From NCBI RefSeq assembly GCF_010499255.1, contig NZ_JAAGRN010000002.1, forward strand, positions 372,001 through 436,000: a stretch of DNA of 64,000 nt, in the 5' to 3' direction. The DNA comes from Sheuella amnicola (lineage in GTDB: Bacteria > Pseudomonadota > Gammaproteobacteria > Burkholderiales > Burkholderiaceae_B). Shown here one piece after another: positions 10,052 to 19,516 of the stretch; position 1 is the first letter of the stretch, and every line of letters starts with the position of its first letter. Both the position numbers and the translations under genes were made by a program. A model generated the notes under the pieces. The model saw nothing but the letters and a program-made list of their open reading frames with translations, had not been told where the DNA came from and ran no database searches.

Positions 10052-10585
10052 ATGTCACGTATCGCTAAATATCCAGTCGAGTTGCCTAAGGGCGTTGAGG
10101 CAACAATCAAGGCCGACATGATTTCGGTCAAGGGCCCGTTGGGAACCTTGAACCAGCCGTTGACCGGCGATGTCATCATCAACGAAGACGGCGGAAAGTT
10201 GTCATTTATCGTTGCAAATGATTCCCGTCTGGCAAAAGCCATGTCAGGTACATTGCGTGCTCTGGTTGCAAATATGGTGGTTGGCGTCAGCAAAGGTTTT
10301 GAGCGCAAGCTGACCTTGGTTGGTGTGGGTTACCGTGCTGCAGTTCAAGGCAATGCAATCAAATTGCAACTTGGTTTTTCGCATGATGTCGTTCATGCGA
10401 TGCCAGAAGGCGTGAAAGCTGAATGTCCCTCACAGACTGAAATCATTCTGAAGGGTTCAAACAAGCAGGTTGTTGGTCAGGTGGCTGCAGAAATTCGTGC
10501 CTACCGTCCGCCGGAGCCATACAAAGGCAAAGGCGTTCGTTATCACGACGAGCACGTCACGATCAAAGAAACCAAGAAGAAATAA
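10052..10585 (+). CDS. rplF: 50S ribosomal protein L6
   Basis: L6 lies near the factor-binding site of the large subunit. The 177-residue protein starts [23 protein letters not shown] sits eight bases before the ATG at 10052; a longer frame from 10004 only reads through the rpsH stop region. The signature [13 protein letters not shown] lies near the C terminus. Confidence 0.97.
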   Translation: MSRIAKYPVELPKGVEATIKADMISVKGPLGTLNQPLTGDVIINEDGGKLSFIVANDSRLAKAMSGTLRALVANMVVGVSKGFERKLTLVGVGYRAAVQGNAIKLQLGFSHDVVHAMPEGVKAECPSQTEIILKGSNKQVVGQVAAEIRAYRPPEPYKGKGVRYHDEHVTIKETKKK

Positions 10586-10606
10586 TCGCGCAAACAAGGA
10601 ATCATC

Positions 10607-10972
10607 ATGGACAAAAAAGTTTCCCGTTTGCGTCGTGCAGTACCGACGCGCAAGAAAATCGCCGAGTTGCGAGTTAATCGCCTCCAGGTTTTCCGTTCGA
10701 ACCTGCACATCTATGCAAACATTATTTCGCCCGAAGGTAATACCGTTCTGGTTTCGGCCTCAACGGTTGAGCCTGAAGTTCGTCAACAACTGGCAGGTCA
10801 GTCAGGCAAGGGTGGCAATACCGCCGCTGCCTCATTGATCGGCAAGCGCGTCGCTGAAAAAGCGAAAGCCGCTGGCATTGAACTGGTTGCTTTCGACCGC
10901 TCGGGATTCCGTTACCACGGCCGTATCAAAGCCTTGGCCGATGCCGCGCGTGAAGCCGGTCTGAAGTTTTAA
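10607..10972 (+). CDS. rplR: 50S ribosomal protein L18
   Basis: L18 binds 5S rRNA with L5 and L25. The 121-residue protein has a basic N terminus ([15 protein letters not shown]) and the C-terminal [24 protein letters not shown] motif. It lies 21 bases after rplF and 15 before rpsE. Confidence 0.97.
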   Translation: MDKKVSRLRRAVPTRKKIAELRVNRLQVFRSNLHIYANIISPEGNTVLVSASTVEPEVRQQLAGQSGKGGNTAAASLIGKRVAEKAKAAGIELVAFDRSGFRYHGRIKALADAAREAGLKF

Positions 10973-10987
10973 GCGAGGAATAGTCAA

Positions 10988-11506
10988 ATGGCTAAAGAAC
11001 AACGCAAGAGCGCTCCTGAAGAGCGAGATGACGGTCTTCGCGAAAAAATGATCGCGGTTAACCGCGTCAGCAAAGTCGTTAAAGGTGGTCGCACCATGAG
11101 CTTTGCTGCTTTAACCGTAGTTGGCGATGGCGATGGTCGCGTCGGTATGGGTAAAGGTAAAGCACGTGAAGTGCCAGTTGCAGTTCAGAAGGCAATGGAG
11201 CAGGCGCGTCGCGATCTGTTCAAAGTTGCACTTAAGAACGGCACGTTGCACCACACTGTGGTCGGTAAGCACGGCGCAGCAACAGTACTGATTTCGCCCG
11301 CAGCGGAAGGTACTGGCGTTATCGCTGGTGGTCCGATGCGCGCAATTTTTGATGTGCTGGGCGTGCGCAACGTCGTTGCAAAAAGCCTCGGCTCAAGCAA
11401 CCCTTACAACATGGTTCGTGCCACGCTGAATGGTTTGCGCGCCTCCCTCACCCCGTCGGAAGTTGCTGCTAAGCGCGGCAAGACCGTCGAAGAGATTTTG
11501 GGATAA
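10988..11506 (+). CDS. rpsE: 30S ribosomal protein S5
   Basis: S5 shapes decoding fidelity and the mRNA entry site. The 172-residue protein has a double-stranded RNA-binding-like N-terminal domain with [24 protein letters not shown] and [14 protein letters not shown]. The C-terminal domain has [22 protein letters not shown]. rpmD starts three bases after its stop. Confidence 0.98.
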   Translation: MAKEQRKSAPEERDDGLREKMIAVNRVSKVVKGGRTMSFAALTVVGDGDGRVGMGKGKAREVPVAVQKAMEQARRDLFKVALKNGTLHHTVVGKHGAATVLISPAAEGTGVIAGGPMRAIFDVLGVRNVVAKSLGSSNPYNMVRATLNGLRASLTPSEVAAKRGKTVEEILG

Positions 11507-11509
11507 ATC

Positions 11510-11695
11510 ATGGCTCAAAAACAAGTCAAAGTGACCCTGGTCCGTTCGACCATCGGTACAAAGCAAGATCACCGCGACACGGTTCGTGGTTTGGGTCTGC
11601 GTCGTATCAACAGCAGCAAAGTGCTGATTGATACACCCGAAGTACGTGGGATGATCAACAAAGTCGATTATCTCGTGTCGGTTTCGGAAGTCTGA
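11510..11695 (+). CDS. rpmD: 50S ribosomal protein L30
   Basis: L30 is a small large-subunit protein. The 61 residues show the usual [26 protein letters not shown] pattern in two overlapping parts and the C-terminal [12 protein letters not shown]. It lies between rpsE and rplO with tight spacing. Confidence 0.96.
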   Translation: MAQKQVKVTLVRSTIGTKQDHRDTVRGLGLRRINSSKVLIDTPEVRGMINKVDYLVSVSEV

Positions 11696-11706
11696 AAGGA
11701 ATCACG

Positions 11707-12147
11707 ATGTCGATTACTCAACTTAATACGATCAAGCCTGCCGAAGGCTCAACCCATGCCAAGCGTCGTGTAGGCCGTGGCATTGGTTCGGGACTCGGTA
11801 AAACAGCCGGTCGCGGCCACAAAGGTCAAAAATCACGTTCGGGCGGCTTCCATAAAGTCGGTTTCGAAGGTGGTCAGATGCCTTTGCAGCGTCGTTTGCC
11901 GAAGCGTGGCTTTACTACCCTGGACAACCACCTGTTCGCACAGATTCGTCTGTCGGACCTTCAGGCATTGCCTGTCGACGAAGTCGACGTGCAAGTACTG
12001 AAGCAAGCTGGTGTGGTCGGTCAGCAAGTGCGTTACGTAAAAGTTTTCAAGTCTGGCGAATTGTCACGCAAGGTTACCCTCAAAGGTATCACTGCAACGG
12101 CCGGTGCGCGCGCTTCTGTTGAAGCCGCCGGTGGCTCAATCGCTTAA
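11707..12147 (+). CDS. rplO: 50S ribosomal protein L15
   Basis: L15 is a late-assembly organiser of 23S rRNA. The 146-residue protein has the extended Gly/Arg-rich N terminus with [20 protein letters not shown] and the [17 protein letters not shown] signature. secY begins 16 bases after the stop. Confidence 0.97.
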   Translation: MSITQLNTIKPAEGSTHAKRRVGRGIGSGLGKTAGRGHKGQKSRSGGFHKVGFEGGQMPLQRRLPKRGFTTLDNHLFAQIRLSDLQALPVDEVDVQVLKQAGVVGQQVRYVKVFKSGELSRKVTLKGITATAGARASVEAAGGSIA

Positions 12148-12163
12148 GACGGATTAGAAAAGT

Positions 12164-13489
12164 ATGGCAACAGCACAAACCGCAGGAAAAACAGGTGCAC
12201 GTTACGGCGATTTAAAACGCCGTCTAGTGTTCCTGGTGCTTGCCTTAGTGGTTTACCGTATTGGCACGCATATTCCCGTACCTGGTATCAATCCAGGCGC
12301 ATTAGCGGACTTGTTCAAGCAGAACAAAGATGGAATTCTTGGTCTGTTCAACATGTTTTCCGGTGGTGCGTTGTCACGCTTTTCGATTTTCGCCTTAGGG
12401 ATCATGCCCTACATTTCTGCATCGATCATCATGCAATTAATGTCGGTTGTTGTCCCTTCGCTGGAAGCAATTAAGAAAGATGGTGAAGCCGGTCGCCGCA
12501 AGATTACACAGTACACCCGCTATGGGACTGTTTTACTTGCGTTAGTTCAGGCGGTAGGTATCTCGGTTGCCCTCGAGTCTCAACCCGGTCTCGTTATTGA
12601 GTCAGGTATGTTGTTTCGAGTGACAACAGTAGTAACTCTGGTTACAGGCACCATGTTTGTCATGTGGCTGGGTGAGCAAATCACCGAACGTGGTTTAGGC
12701 AATGGTATTTCGATCCTGATTTTCGCTGGTATTGTTGCTGGGTTGCCTGGCGGACTGGCTGGACTTCTGGATTTAGTGCGCACCAATGCAATGTCGGCCT
12801 TGTCTGCATTGTTTATCATCGCGCTAGTTATTTTGGTTACGGCATTTGTTGTTCTTGTTGAGCGTGGTCAACGAAAGATTACGGTCAATTATGCAAAGCG
12901 TCAGGTTGGCAATAAGGTTTATGGTGGTCAAACATCCCATTTGCCACTCAAGCTCAACATGGCCGGTGTAATCCCCCCGATTTTTGCATCGTCGATCATT
13001 CTGTTCCCTGCAACGATTACAAGCTGGTTTTCAAGCAGTGAAAACATGCGTTGGTTAAGCGATCTGGCAGCTGCACTGGCACCACGTCAGCCGCTCTATA
13101 TCACCTTGTATGCAACTGCAATTATTTTCTTCTGTTTCTTCTACACGGCTTTGGTTTTCAATAGCCGCGAAACGGCAGATAACCTCAAGAAAAGTGGTGC
13201 TTTTGTTCCGGGGATTCGTCCTGGTGAGCAAACTGCAAAGTTTATTGACAAGATTTTGATGCGTTTAACCTTGGCTGGTGCCATATACATCACACTGGTG
13301 TGTTTGTTGCCCGAGTTCTTGGTGATGCGTTGGAATGTACCGTTTTACTTTGGCGGCACCTCTTTATTGATTATTGTTGTAGTTACGATGGACTTCATGG
13401 CACAGGTGCAAGCCTACATGATGTCTCACCAGTACGATTCTTTGCTCAAGAAGTCCAACTTCAAGGGCGCGAATCTGCCAATGAGATAA
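12164..13489 (+). CDS. secY: Protein translocase subunit SecY
   Basis: SecY forms the inner-membrane protein channel with SecE and SecG. The 441-residue protein has ten membrane segments. Signatures are [14 protein letters not shown] near residue 35, [27 protein letters not shown] split over TM2, and the cytoplasmic loop [13 protein letters not shown]. Further on, [19 protein letters not shown] precedes TM7. Its place after rplO in the spc operon is standard. Confidence 0.98.
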   Translation: MATAQTAGKTGARYGDLKRRLVFLVLALVVYRIGTHIPVPGINPGALADLFKQNKDGILGLFNMFSGGALSRFSIFALGIMPYISASIIMQLMSVVVPSLEAIKKDGEAGRRKITQYTRYGTVLLALVQAVGISVALESQPGLVIESGMLFRVTTVVTLVTGTMFVMWLGEQITERGLGNGISILIFAGIVAGLPGGLAGLLDLVRTNAMSALSALFIIALVILVTAFVVLVERGQRKITVNYAKRQVGNKVYGGQTSHLPLKLNMAGVIPPIFASSIILFPATITSWFSSSENMRWLSDLAAALAPRQPLYITLYATAIIFFCFFYTALVFNSRETADNLKKSGAFVPGIRPGEQTAKFIDKILMRLTLAGAIYITLVCLLPEFLVMRWNVPFYFGGTSLLIIVVVTMDFMAQVQAYMMSHQYDSLLKKSNFKGANLPMR

Positions 13490-13498
13490 GCGATAACA

Positions 13499-13717
13499 AT
13501 GTCAAAGGACGACGTCATTCAAATGCAAGGCGAGATTCTTGAGAATCTCCCTAATGCAACGTTCCGCGTTAAGTTGGAAAACGGCCATGTAGTTCTTGGT
13601 CACATTTCCGGCAAGATGCGTATGCACTACATCCGGATTTTGCCGGGCGATAAAGTCACTGTGGAGCTCACGCCCTATGACTTGACGCGCGCCAGAATCG
13701 TATTCCGCTCTAAATAA
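13499..13717 (+). CDS. infA: Translation initiation factor IF-1
   Basis: IF-1 occupies the A site during initiation. The 72-residue OB-fold protein has the signature [20 protein letters not shown] and [20 protein letters not shown]. It lies between secY and rpmJ, as expected in betaproteobacteria. Confidence 0.97.
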   Translation: MSKDDVIQMQGEILENLPNATFRVKLENGHVVLGHISGKMRMHYIRILPGDKVTVELTPYDLTRARIVFRSK

Positions 13718-13749
13718 GCGGATGGGTTACGAATAAACAGGAGTCAACC

Positions 13750-13863
13750 ATGAAAGTAATGGCATCGGTTAAGCGGATTTGCCGCAACTGTAAGATTATT
13801 AAACGTCACGGTGTGGTGCGAGTAATTTGCACTGACCCGCGTCACAAACAGCGCCAGGGTTAA
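13750..13863 (+). CDS. rpmJ: 50S ribosomal protein L36 (zinc-binding type)
   Basis: The 37-residue protein translates as [20 protein letters not shown] followed by [17 protein letters not shown]. Cys11, Cys14, Cys27 and His32 form the C+ zinc ribbon. AGGAG lies about six bases before the ATG. The gene sits between infA and rpsM. The TAA stop is part of a weak hairpin GGTTAA (13858-13863) / TTAACC (13870-13875). Confidence 0.96.
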   Translation: MKVMASVKRICRNCKIIKRHGVVRVICTDPRHKQRQG

Positions 13864-13906
13864 TTTTGGTTAACCTCATCGCAACGTATTAAATCAAGGA
13901 ACAGTC

Positions 13907-14272
13907 ATGGCCCGTATTGCTGGCATCAACATTCCGCCGCATCAGCACGCAGAGATCGGCCTGACCGCCATTTTTGGCATTGGTCGCACTCGCTCACGCA
14001 AAATTTGCGAAGCCGCTGGTGTGCCCTTTACCAAGAAGGTCAAAGATCTCACTGACGCAGAACTCGAGCGCATTCGCGAACACGTAGGCGTGTTCTCGGT
14101 TGAGGGCGATCTGCGACGCGAAGTTCAGCTTTCGATCAAGCGATTGATCGATCTTGGTACGTATCGTGGTATGCGCCATAAACGTGGCCTGCCCGTTCGC
14201 GGTCAACGCACTCGCACCAACGCACGCACCCGTAAGGGACCGCGTCGCGCTGCTGCAAGCCTGAAGAAATAA
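13907..14272 (+). CDS. rpsM: 30S ribosomal protein S13
   Basis: S13 contacts P-site tRNA and L5 at the intersubunit bridge. The 121-residue protein has a helix-two-turn-helix at the start ([18 protein letters not shown]), and the C-terminal [16 protein letters not shown]. It is the first gene of the alpha-type operon rpsM-rpsK-rpsD-rpoA-rplQ. Confidence 0.97.
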   Translation: MARIAGINIPPHQHAEIGLTAIFGIGRTRSRKICEAAGVPFTKKVKDLTDAELERIREHVGVFSVEGDLRREVQLSIKRLIDLGTYRGMRHKRGLPVRGQRTRTNARTRKGPRRAAASLKK

Positions 14273-14285
14273 AGAGGATTAGAAG

Positions 14286-14687
14286 ATGGCTAAAGCTTCT
14301 GGCGCAGGCGCAACTCGCGTCCGCAAAAAAGTCAAAAAGAATGTATCGGACGGCATTGCGCACGTTCATGCTTCTTTTAACAACACTATCATCACCATCA
14401 CCGATCGTCAGGGCAATGCTCTGTCATGGGCGACATCAGGTGGTGCCGGCTTCAAAGGTTCGCGTAAATCAACTCCGTTTGCAGCTCAGGTTGCAGCAGA
14501 GACGGCTGGTCGCGTAGCGATTGAATACGGTATCAAGACGTTGGAAGTCCGCATCAAGGGTCCCGGCCCAGGTCGCGAATCTTCCGTGCGTGCCTTGAAT
14601 GCGTTGGGTATCAAGATTTCGAGCATTGCCGATATCACACCCGTACCGCATAACGGCTGCCGTCCGCCTAAGCGTCGTCGTATTTAA
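14286..14687 (+). CDS. rpsK: 30S ribosomal protein S11
   Basis: S11 is on the platform near the E site. The 133-residue protein has [18 protein letters not shown] and the C-terminal [17 protein letters not shown] typical of the family. It lies 13 bases after rpsM. Confidence 0.97.
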   Translation: MAKASGAGATRVRKKVKKNVSDGIAHVHASFNNTIITITDRQGNALSWATSGGAGFKGSRKSTPFAAQVAAETAGRVAIEYGIKTLEVRIKGPGPGRESSVRALNALGIKISSIADITPVPHNGCRPPKRRRI

Positions 14688-14698
14688 GGGAAACCCAA

Positions 14699-15322
14699 AT
14701 GGCACGTTACACTGGTCCCAAATGCAAACTTTCGCGTCGCGAAGGTATTGACCTGTTCCTCAAGAGCGCTCGTCGCTCACTCGAATCCAAGTGCAAGCTG
14801 GATTCGAAGCCTGGTCAACACGGCCGCACTTCAGGCGCCCGTACATCAGACTACGGTCTGCAATTGCGTGAAAAGCAAAAGCTCAAGCGCATGTATGGCG
14901 TCATGGAAAAGCAATTTCGTAAATATTTCGCTGAAGCAGAGCGTCGCAAGGGTAATACCGGCGAACAGCTGATTCAGTTGCTCGAATCGCGTCTCGACAA
15001 CGTTGTGTACCGCATGGGCTTCGGCTCGACCCGCGCTGAAGCGCGTCAGCTGGTTTCACACCGCGCTATCGAACTCAACGGTCATGCAGCCAACATCCCC
15101 TCGATGCTGGTTAAGTCCGGTGATGTGATTGCCGTCCGTGAAAAGTCAAAGAGCCAGGCTCGCATTCGCGAATCAATGGATCTGGCGACTGGTCAAGGCC
15201 TGCCACAGTGGGTTGAAGTTGATGCAACTAAATTGACCGGTACGTTCAAACAAGTTCCTGACCGCGTTGACGTCGCTCGCGATATCAACGAATCCATGGT
15301 CGTTGAATTGTATTCGCGTTAA
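14699..15322 (+). CDS. rpsD: 30S ribosomal protein S4
   Basis: S4 nucleates 16S assembly and represses the alpha operon in E. coli. The 207-residue protein has [20 protein letters not shown] and the S4 RNA-binding domain (about 97-160) with [24 protein letters not shown]. The distance to rpoA (159 bases) is larger than elsewhere in the operon and holds a strong hairpin. Confidence 0.97.
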   Translation: MARYTGPKCKLSRREGIDLFLKSARRSLESKCKLDSKPGQHGRTSGARTSDYGLQLREKQKLKRMYGVMEKQFRKYFAEAERRKGNTGEQLIQLLESRLDNVVYRMGFGSTRAEARQLVSHRAIELNGHAANIPSMLVKSGDVIAVREKSKSQARIRESMDLATGQGLPQWVEVDATKLTGTFKQVPDRVDVARDINESMVVELYSR

Positions 15323-15342
15323 TTTTAAGCAGTATTCCCCGC

Positions 15343-15385
15343 TTGACCGGATAGATCATCTTTTAAAAGATGGTTGTCCGGTCAA
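15343..15385 (+). repeat. Nested inverted repeat between rpsD and rpoA
   Basis: The outer arms TTGACCGGA (15343-15351) and TCCGGTCAA (15377-15385) match perfectly. Inside them CATCTTTT (15357-15364) and AAAAGATG (15365-15372) form a 16-base perfect palindrome, offset by short unpaired stretches. No T-run follows, so it is not an ordinary terminator. It could be an RNA processing or expression-ratio element ahead of rpoA. Confidence 0.75.
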
Positions 15386-15481
15386 ATGGGTTTGTAAGCA
15401 GTCACATATATCGCCGGATTTCCGGTTTCCCTCAGCCTTATCGGTGTAACGAACCGAGGGTATTGAAAAGGAATCATCGAA

Positions 15482-16465
15482 ATGTCACAAGGTTTTCTCA
15501 AACCACGCTCCATAGAAGTCGAACCAGTCGGTATGCATCATGCGCGTATCATCATGGAGCCGTTCGAACGTGGTTATGGTCACACGCTTGGCAATGCTCT
15601 GCGCCGTATTCTTCTTTCTTCAATGACCGGCTACGCGCCGACAGAAGTACAGATCACAGGTGTTGTGCACGAATACTCAACGATTGCAGGTGTTCGTGAA
15701 GACGTAGTCGATATTCTTTTGAATCTCAAAGGCGTGGTTTTCAAGCTGCACAGCCGTGACGAAGTCACCCTCGTTTTGCGCAAGCAAGGCGCAGGTCCTG
15801 TATTGGCTTCGGATATTGAATTGCCTCATGATGTTGAAATCGTGAACCCCAATCAGGTGATCGCGACGCTGACCGAATCCGGCAAGCTCGAAATGCAGGT
15901 TAAAGTTGAAAAAGGTCGCGGTTATGTTCCTGGTAACGTTCGCGCCCTGATCGATGATCGTGCACACACGATCGGCCGTATCGTATTGGATGCGTCTTTT
16001 AGCCCGGTTCGCCGTGTCAGCTACGCAGTCGAGAACGCTCGCGTTGAGCAGCGTACCGATTTGGACAAACTGATTCTCGATGTCGAAACCAATGGCGTGA
16101 TTTCTCCTGAAGAAGCAGTGCGTCAATCGGCACGCATTTTGATGGATCAGATTTCGGTATTTGCCGCTCTGGAAGGTGCAGGCGATTCATACGAAGCGCC
16201 TTCACGTGGTACGCCTCAAATCGATCCAGTGTTGTTGCGTCCTGTTGACGATCTCGAACTGACAGTTCGTTCGGCAAACTGCCTCAAAGCAGAAAATATT
16301 TATTACATCGGCGATTTGATCCAGCGTACTGAGAACGAACTTCTCAAGACGCCAAATCTGGGTCGCAAGTCGTTGAACGAAATCAAAGAAGTTTTGGCCG
16401 CGCGCGGCTTGACTTTGGGTATGAAGTTGGACAACTGGCCACCAATGGGCCTTGAGCGTCCGTAA
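15482..16465 (+). CDS. rpoA: RNA polymerase subunit alpha
   Basis: The alpha subunit dimerises to start RNA polymerase assembly and contacts UP elements and activators. The 327 residues comprise the N-terminal domain (1 to about 235) with [23 protein letters not shown] linker follows, then the C-terminal domain (about 250-327) with [20 protein letters not shown] and [13 protein letters not shown]. Length and context are standard. Confidence 0.98.
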   Translation: MSQGFLKPRSIEVEPVGMHHARIIMEPFERGYGHTLGNALRRILLSSMTGYAPTEVQITGVVHEYSTIAGVREDVVDILLNLKGVVFKLHSRDEVTLVLRKQGAGPVLASDIELPHDVEIVNPNQVIATLTESGKLEMQVKVEKGRGYVPGNVRALIDDRAHTIGRIVLDASFSPVRRVSYAVENARVEQRTDLDKLILDVETNGVISPEEAVRQSARILMDQISVFAALEGAGDSYEAPSRGTPQIDPVLLRPVDDLELTVRSANCLKAENIYYIGDLIQRTENELLKTPNLGRKSLNEIKEVLAARGLTLGMKLDNWPPMGLERP

Positions 16466-16491
16466 TTCATATAATTTTTGTAGCATCACAC

Positions 16492-16547
16492 AACCGGCCC
16501 GCAGCCCTGCTGATAGAAGAGCCGGTTTAATCCGAGTGGAAACACTC
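16492..16547 (+). promoter_or_regulatory. Hairpins between rpoA and rplQ
   Basis: AACCGGC (16492-16498) pairs with GCCGGTT (16521-16527). A second stem GAGTG (16534-16538) / CACTC (16543-16547) closes a GAAA tetraloop, a GNRA-type loop. A TATAAT at 16470-16475 precedes them but has no matching -35. They may set the rpoA to rplQ ratio or be processing sites; no function is shown. Confidence 0.5.
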
Positions 16548-16570
16548 ATTTAGATTCATAAGGAAATATC

Positions 16571-16960
16571 ATGCGTCACGGTAATGGTTTGCGTAAGCTC
16601 AACCGCACAAGTAGCCATCGTTTGGCTATGTTCCGCAACATGGCAGTTGCACTTCTCCAGCACGAAGCAATCAAAACGACGTTGCCCAAAGCGAAAGAAT
16701 TGCGCCGTATCGTCGAGCCTTTGATCACGATGGGCAAAAGCCCAACGCTGGCTAACAAACGCTTGGCGTTTGCACGTTTGCGTGATCGCGAGATCGTTGT
16801 GAAACTGTTTGCTGAAATCGGTCCTCGCTATGCCGCACGTAACGGCGGCTATACCCGCATCCTCAAGATGGGTTTCCGTCAGGGCGACAACGCACCAATG
16901 GCTTATATGGAATTGGTCGATCGTCCGGTTGTTGAAGAAACTACCGAAGCGGCTGAATAA
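16571..16960 (+). CDS. rplQ: 50S ribosomal protein L17
   Basis: L17 sits at the tunnel-exit side of the large subunit. The 129-residue protein begins [17 protein letters not shown] and has the [16 protein letters not shown] motif. The C-terminal tail EETTEAAE is acidic. It ends the alpha operon; an intrinsic terminator follows. Confidence 0.97.
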   Translation: MRHGNGLRKLNRTSSHRLAMFRNMAVALLQHEAIKTTLPKAKELRRIVEPLITMGKSPTLANKRLAFARLRDREIVVKLFAEIGPRYAARNGGYTRILKMGFRQGDNAPMAYMELVDRPVVEETTEAAE

Positions 16961-16990
16961 GCACAGAGTTAACCGGAAACGGTCAGGTTT

Positions 16991-17021
16991 AAGCCCCGGA
17001 TATATCCGGGGCTTTTTCTTT
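16991..17021 (+). terminator. Intrinsic terminator after rplQ
   Basis: AAGCCCCGGA (16991-17000) pairs perfectly with TCCGGGGCTT (17005-17014) across a TATA loop and is followed by TTTCTTTT. It closes the ribosomal region. Confidence 0.93.
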
Positions 17022-17115
17022 TGGTGTCCCAATCGAAGAGGTAGAGGGATACAATGATTCGCACATCAGGCTTGTGATGTTTAACAGTGCCTTGGAATCA
17101 AGCGGGACTCAATCT

Positions 17116-17454
17116 ATGCAACCAGATGATGTTGTGTTGGTGATCACCAATGCTCCGGATCAATTATTAGCCAAAAGAATTGCGCATCTTCTGATAGAAG
17201 AAGGCTTGGCTGCTTGCGTCAATATCGGACAGCAACCTGTTTTGTCCATTTATGGATGGAAGGGCGAGGTCGAAGGTGCAGAAGAGATTCCGATGACGAT
17301 TAAAACCACCTGGGATAAACAGGCACTACTGGTTCAAAGATTGAAAGAACTGCATCCATACGAAATTCCTGAGGCCCTTGTCTTACCCACTGTGGCAGGT
17401 TATCAGCCGTATATTGATTGGGTACGAAGCCTGACATCGGTGTCAAAGGCATGA
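17116..17454 (+). CDS. cutA: Divalent-cation tolerance protein CutA
   Basis: CutA1 is a small trimeric protein linked to copper and other metal tolerance. The 112 residues from the ATG at 17116 include VLVITNAPDQLLAKRIAHLL, AACVNI, YGWKGEVEGAEEIPMTIKTT and the C-terminal HPYEIPEALVLP and YIDWV, all family hallmarks. A GTG/ATG start at 17074/17077 would add 13-14 residues without a better ribosome-binding site. Its stop overlaps the dsbD start, so the two are coupled. Confidence 0.88.
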   Translation: MQPDDVVLVITNAPDQLLAKRIAHLLIEEGLAACVNIGQQPVLSIYGWKGEVEGAEEIPMTIKTTWDKQALLVQRLKELHPYEIPEALVLPTVAGYQPYIDWVRSLTSVSKA

Positions 17455-19508
17455 TGCAGCAAAAGAAAACATTTCTGCAGACGTGCGTTTTACTCTTTGG
17501 CGCACTGCTACTGGTTTTATCCGGCATACAGGCAAAGGCGGATCAAGATGGATTTTTGGATCCAGAAAAAGCATTTGTACTAAAAGCTAATATCGAATCG
17601 CCGAATCTAATTCACCTGGATTTCAAGATTGCCGATGGTTATTACATGTATAGGGAGCGATTCAGTTTTCATTCCGATACAGAAAGCTTCAAGCTTGGCG
17701 AAGCAAAATTTCCGAAAGGAAAAATAAAGTTTGATCCCACCTTCAATAAGGATATGGAACTTTATTTCAATGAAGTAAAAATAGAGTTGCCATTTGTTTT
17801 CGAAGAAAATCAGAACACAGAAGCATCAAAAATTGCTGCAGAGAATGGCACGCAAAAAAAACAGATCATCATCACGGTCAACGGGCAGGGATGCGCCGAG
17901 GCGGGACTGTGTTACCCACCAATGGACTTTGTCCTTAAAGTAGAAAGAACGGACGACGGAAAAGGATGGAAAGTAGCATCGAATAAAACGGGATTGTTGG
18001 CGCATCTAATGGAAGGTGGCTGGCGAGATGTTTTATTCGGTGGTGATGATCAAAATTTGGCGGGAATACTTTCGTCGACTGATTTGATCGAGATTGCACT
18101 GCTGTTCTTTATCTTGGGCACTTTGTTGGCGCTGACACCATGCGTATTACCCATGGTGCCCATACTTTCAGTATTGCTAGTGGGAGAACAGCATCACGTA
18201 TCGAGAGGGCGTGGCCTTATTCTTTCGGCCGCCTATGTTGCCGGCATGTCGGTCGTTTATACGATCCTGGGTGTTGCAGCGGGATTGAGCGGCGCCGGCT
18301 TGGCTGCGTGGCTACAAACGCCTTGGGTTTTGGGATTATTCGCGGTGATGTTGTCGGCGCTCGCACTTGCCATGTTCGATGTGTATCAATTTCAAATGCC
18401 CGCCAGCATTCAAACAAAGTTGATTGTCAAAAACTCGCACATCCTGGGTGGTCGGGTGGTCGCATCCTTAATGATGGGAGCCATATCCGCATTGATTGTG
18501 GGCCCATGCGTTGCCGCACCGCTTGCGGGTGCCCTGCTCTATATCTCCCAGACCGGCGACGTTATGTTGGGCGGACTGGCGTTATTTGCGATGGCCTGGG
18601 GGATGGGCGTGCCGCTACTGCTGATGGGTGCATCTGCAGGTAAGCTGATGCCACGCACAGGACCATGGATGGAGGGTGTCAAAAAATTCTTCGGTCTTCT
18701 GCTTTTTGCGACGGCGTGGTGGATGGTGATGCCGGTTTTGCCGACATGGATGCAAATTCTGGGATGGGCGATTTTGGCTATGTTTGGTGCCATGCTGATG
18801 CGCACATTCGAACCCATGCCGCCAGAGTCCGGTTTTGGTGGAATCGTCCGTAAGACAGTCGGCATGATGCTTGTACTGTTGTGTGCAATCTGGTTGGTGG
18901 GGATTGCAAGTGGAGGACGTTCTTTATTTCAACCCTTGTCGCATCTAGCGGTGTTTGCACAACCAGTTGAAACGCAGATGGCTGGAGCGATAGGCGCGAC
19001 CGCAAAACAGCAATTGCTGGGCCAATCATCCCAATCATCCCAATCACTACAGCCTGTCGAACGATCTCAGCCTACTCAGCCATTTCAATCGTTGCTAGCC
19101 AATCAACAGACCTTATCAATAACATCAGCGTTGCCTGTGGTCAAAGTGGGTCCGCTTCAGTTTTACCGGATTAAAACAATCGCACAACTGGAAGCGTTGC
19201 TTGCAACTGCCAAGCAGCCCGTCATGCTGGATTTTTACGCTGACTGGTGTGTTTCATGTAAAGAGATGGAGGCATTTACCTTTGTAGATTCTCGCGTTGC
19301 CTCGCGCATGAATCAAATGCTTTTACTGCAGGCTGACGTCACGGCAAATGATCAAGAGGACCGTGCCTTATTAAAGCGTTTTAGATTGTTCGGTCCTCCC
19401 GGCATTATCTTTTTTTCCAAGGATGGCAATGAACGACGCGATATTCGAGTGGTTGGTTTTCAGGATGCCAGCCGCTTTGCCGCAACTCTTGATCGTGTCT
19501 TGAAGTAG
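17451..19508 (+). CDS. dsbD: Thiol:disulfide interchange protein DsbD
   Basis: DsbD carries electrons from cytoplasmic thioredoxin across the inner membrane to periplasmic DsbC, DsbG and cytochrome c assembly. All three modules are present. After a signal peptide (to about residue 30), the N-terminal domain has Cys148 and Cys154 in GCAEAGLCYPP. The eight-helix membrane domain has cysteines in LTPCVLPMVPILS and GPCVAAP. The C-terminal thioredoxin domain has the active site DWCVSCKEME. A Ser/Gln-rich linker of variable look precedes that last domain and contains a short tandem repeat. The start ATG at 17451 overlaps the cutA stop, and an MFS gene follows eight bases after the stop. Confidence 0.93.
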   Translation: MMQQKKTFLQTCVLLFGALLLVLSGIQAKADQDGFLDPEKAFVLKANIESPNLIHLDFKIADGYYMYRERFSFHSDTESFKLGEAKFPKGKIKFDPTFNKDMELYFNEVKIELPFVFEENQNTEASKIAAENGTQKKQIIITVNGQGCAEAGLCYPPMDFVLKVERTDDGKGWKVASNKTGLLAHLMEGGWRDVLFGGDDQNLAGILSSTDLIEIALLFFILGTLLALTPCVLPMVPILSVLLVGEQHHVSRGRGLILSAAYVAGMSVVYTILGVAAGLSGAGLAAWLQTPWVLGLFAVMLSALALAMFDVYQFQMPASIQTKLIVKNSHILGGRVVASLMMGAISALIVGPCVAAPLAGALLYISQTGDVMLGGLALFAMAWGMGVPLLLMGASAGKLMPRTGPWMEGVKKFFGLLLFATAWWMVMPVLPTWMQILGWAILAMFGAMLMRTFEPMPPESGFGGIVRKTVGMMLVLLCAIWLVGIASGGRSLFQPLSHLAVFAQPVETQMAGAIGATAKQQLLGQSSQSSQSLQPVERSQPTQPFQSLLANQQTLSITSALPVVKVGPLQFYRIKTIAQLEALLATAKQPVMLDFYADWCVSCKEMEAFTFVDSRVASRMNQMLLLQADVTANDQEDRALLKRFRLFGPPGIIFFSKDGNERRDIRVVGFQDASRFAATLDRVLK
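19022..19048 (+). repeat. Nine-base tandem repeat in the dsbD linker
   Basis: CCAATCATC occurs twice in direct succession and a third, slightly changed copy CCAATCACT follows. The reading frame gives repeated Gln-Ser-Ser units in the linker between the membrane and thioredoxin domains. Being a multiple of three, copy-number change would alter linker length without frameshift. Confidence 0.75.
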
Positions 19509-19516
19509 AGCGGAAC

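Noticed and set aside
9472-10308. 278-residue minus-strand frame across rpsN, rpsH and rplF
   Set aside because: It runs antisense through three certain ribosomal protein genes and has no recognisable domain.
13858-13875. GGTTAA/TTAACC repeat after rpmJ considered as a terminator
   Set aside because: Six weak base pairs, no T-run, and rpsM follows within the same gene series; not reported as a separate feature.
17021-17055. TTGGTG...TACAAT considered as the cutA promoter
   Set aside because: The spacing is 23 bases, too long for a sigma70 promoter, and no better -35 was found for the TACAAT.
19022-19048. Short regular repeats considered as a CRISPR-like array
   Set aside because: Only three 9-base units without spacers, in frame within dsbD; this is a coding tandem repeat.
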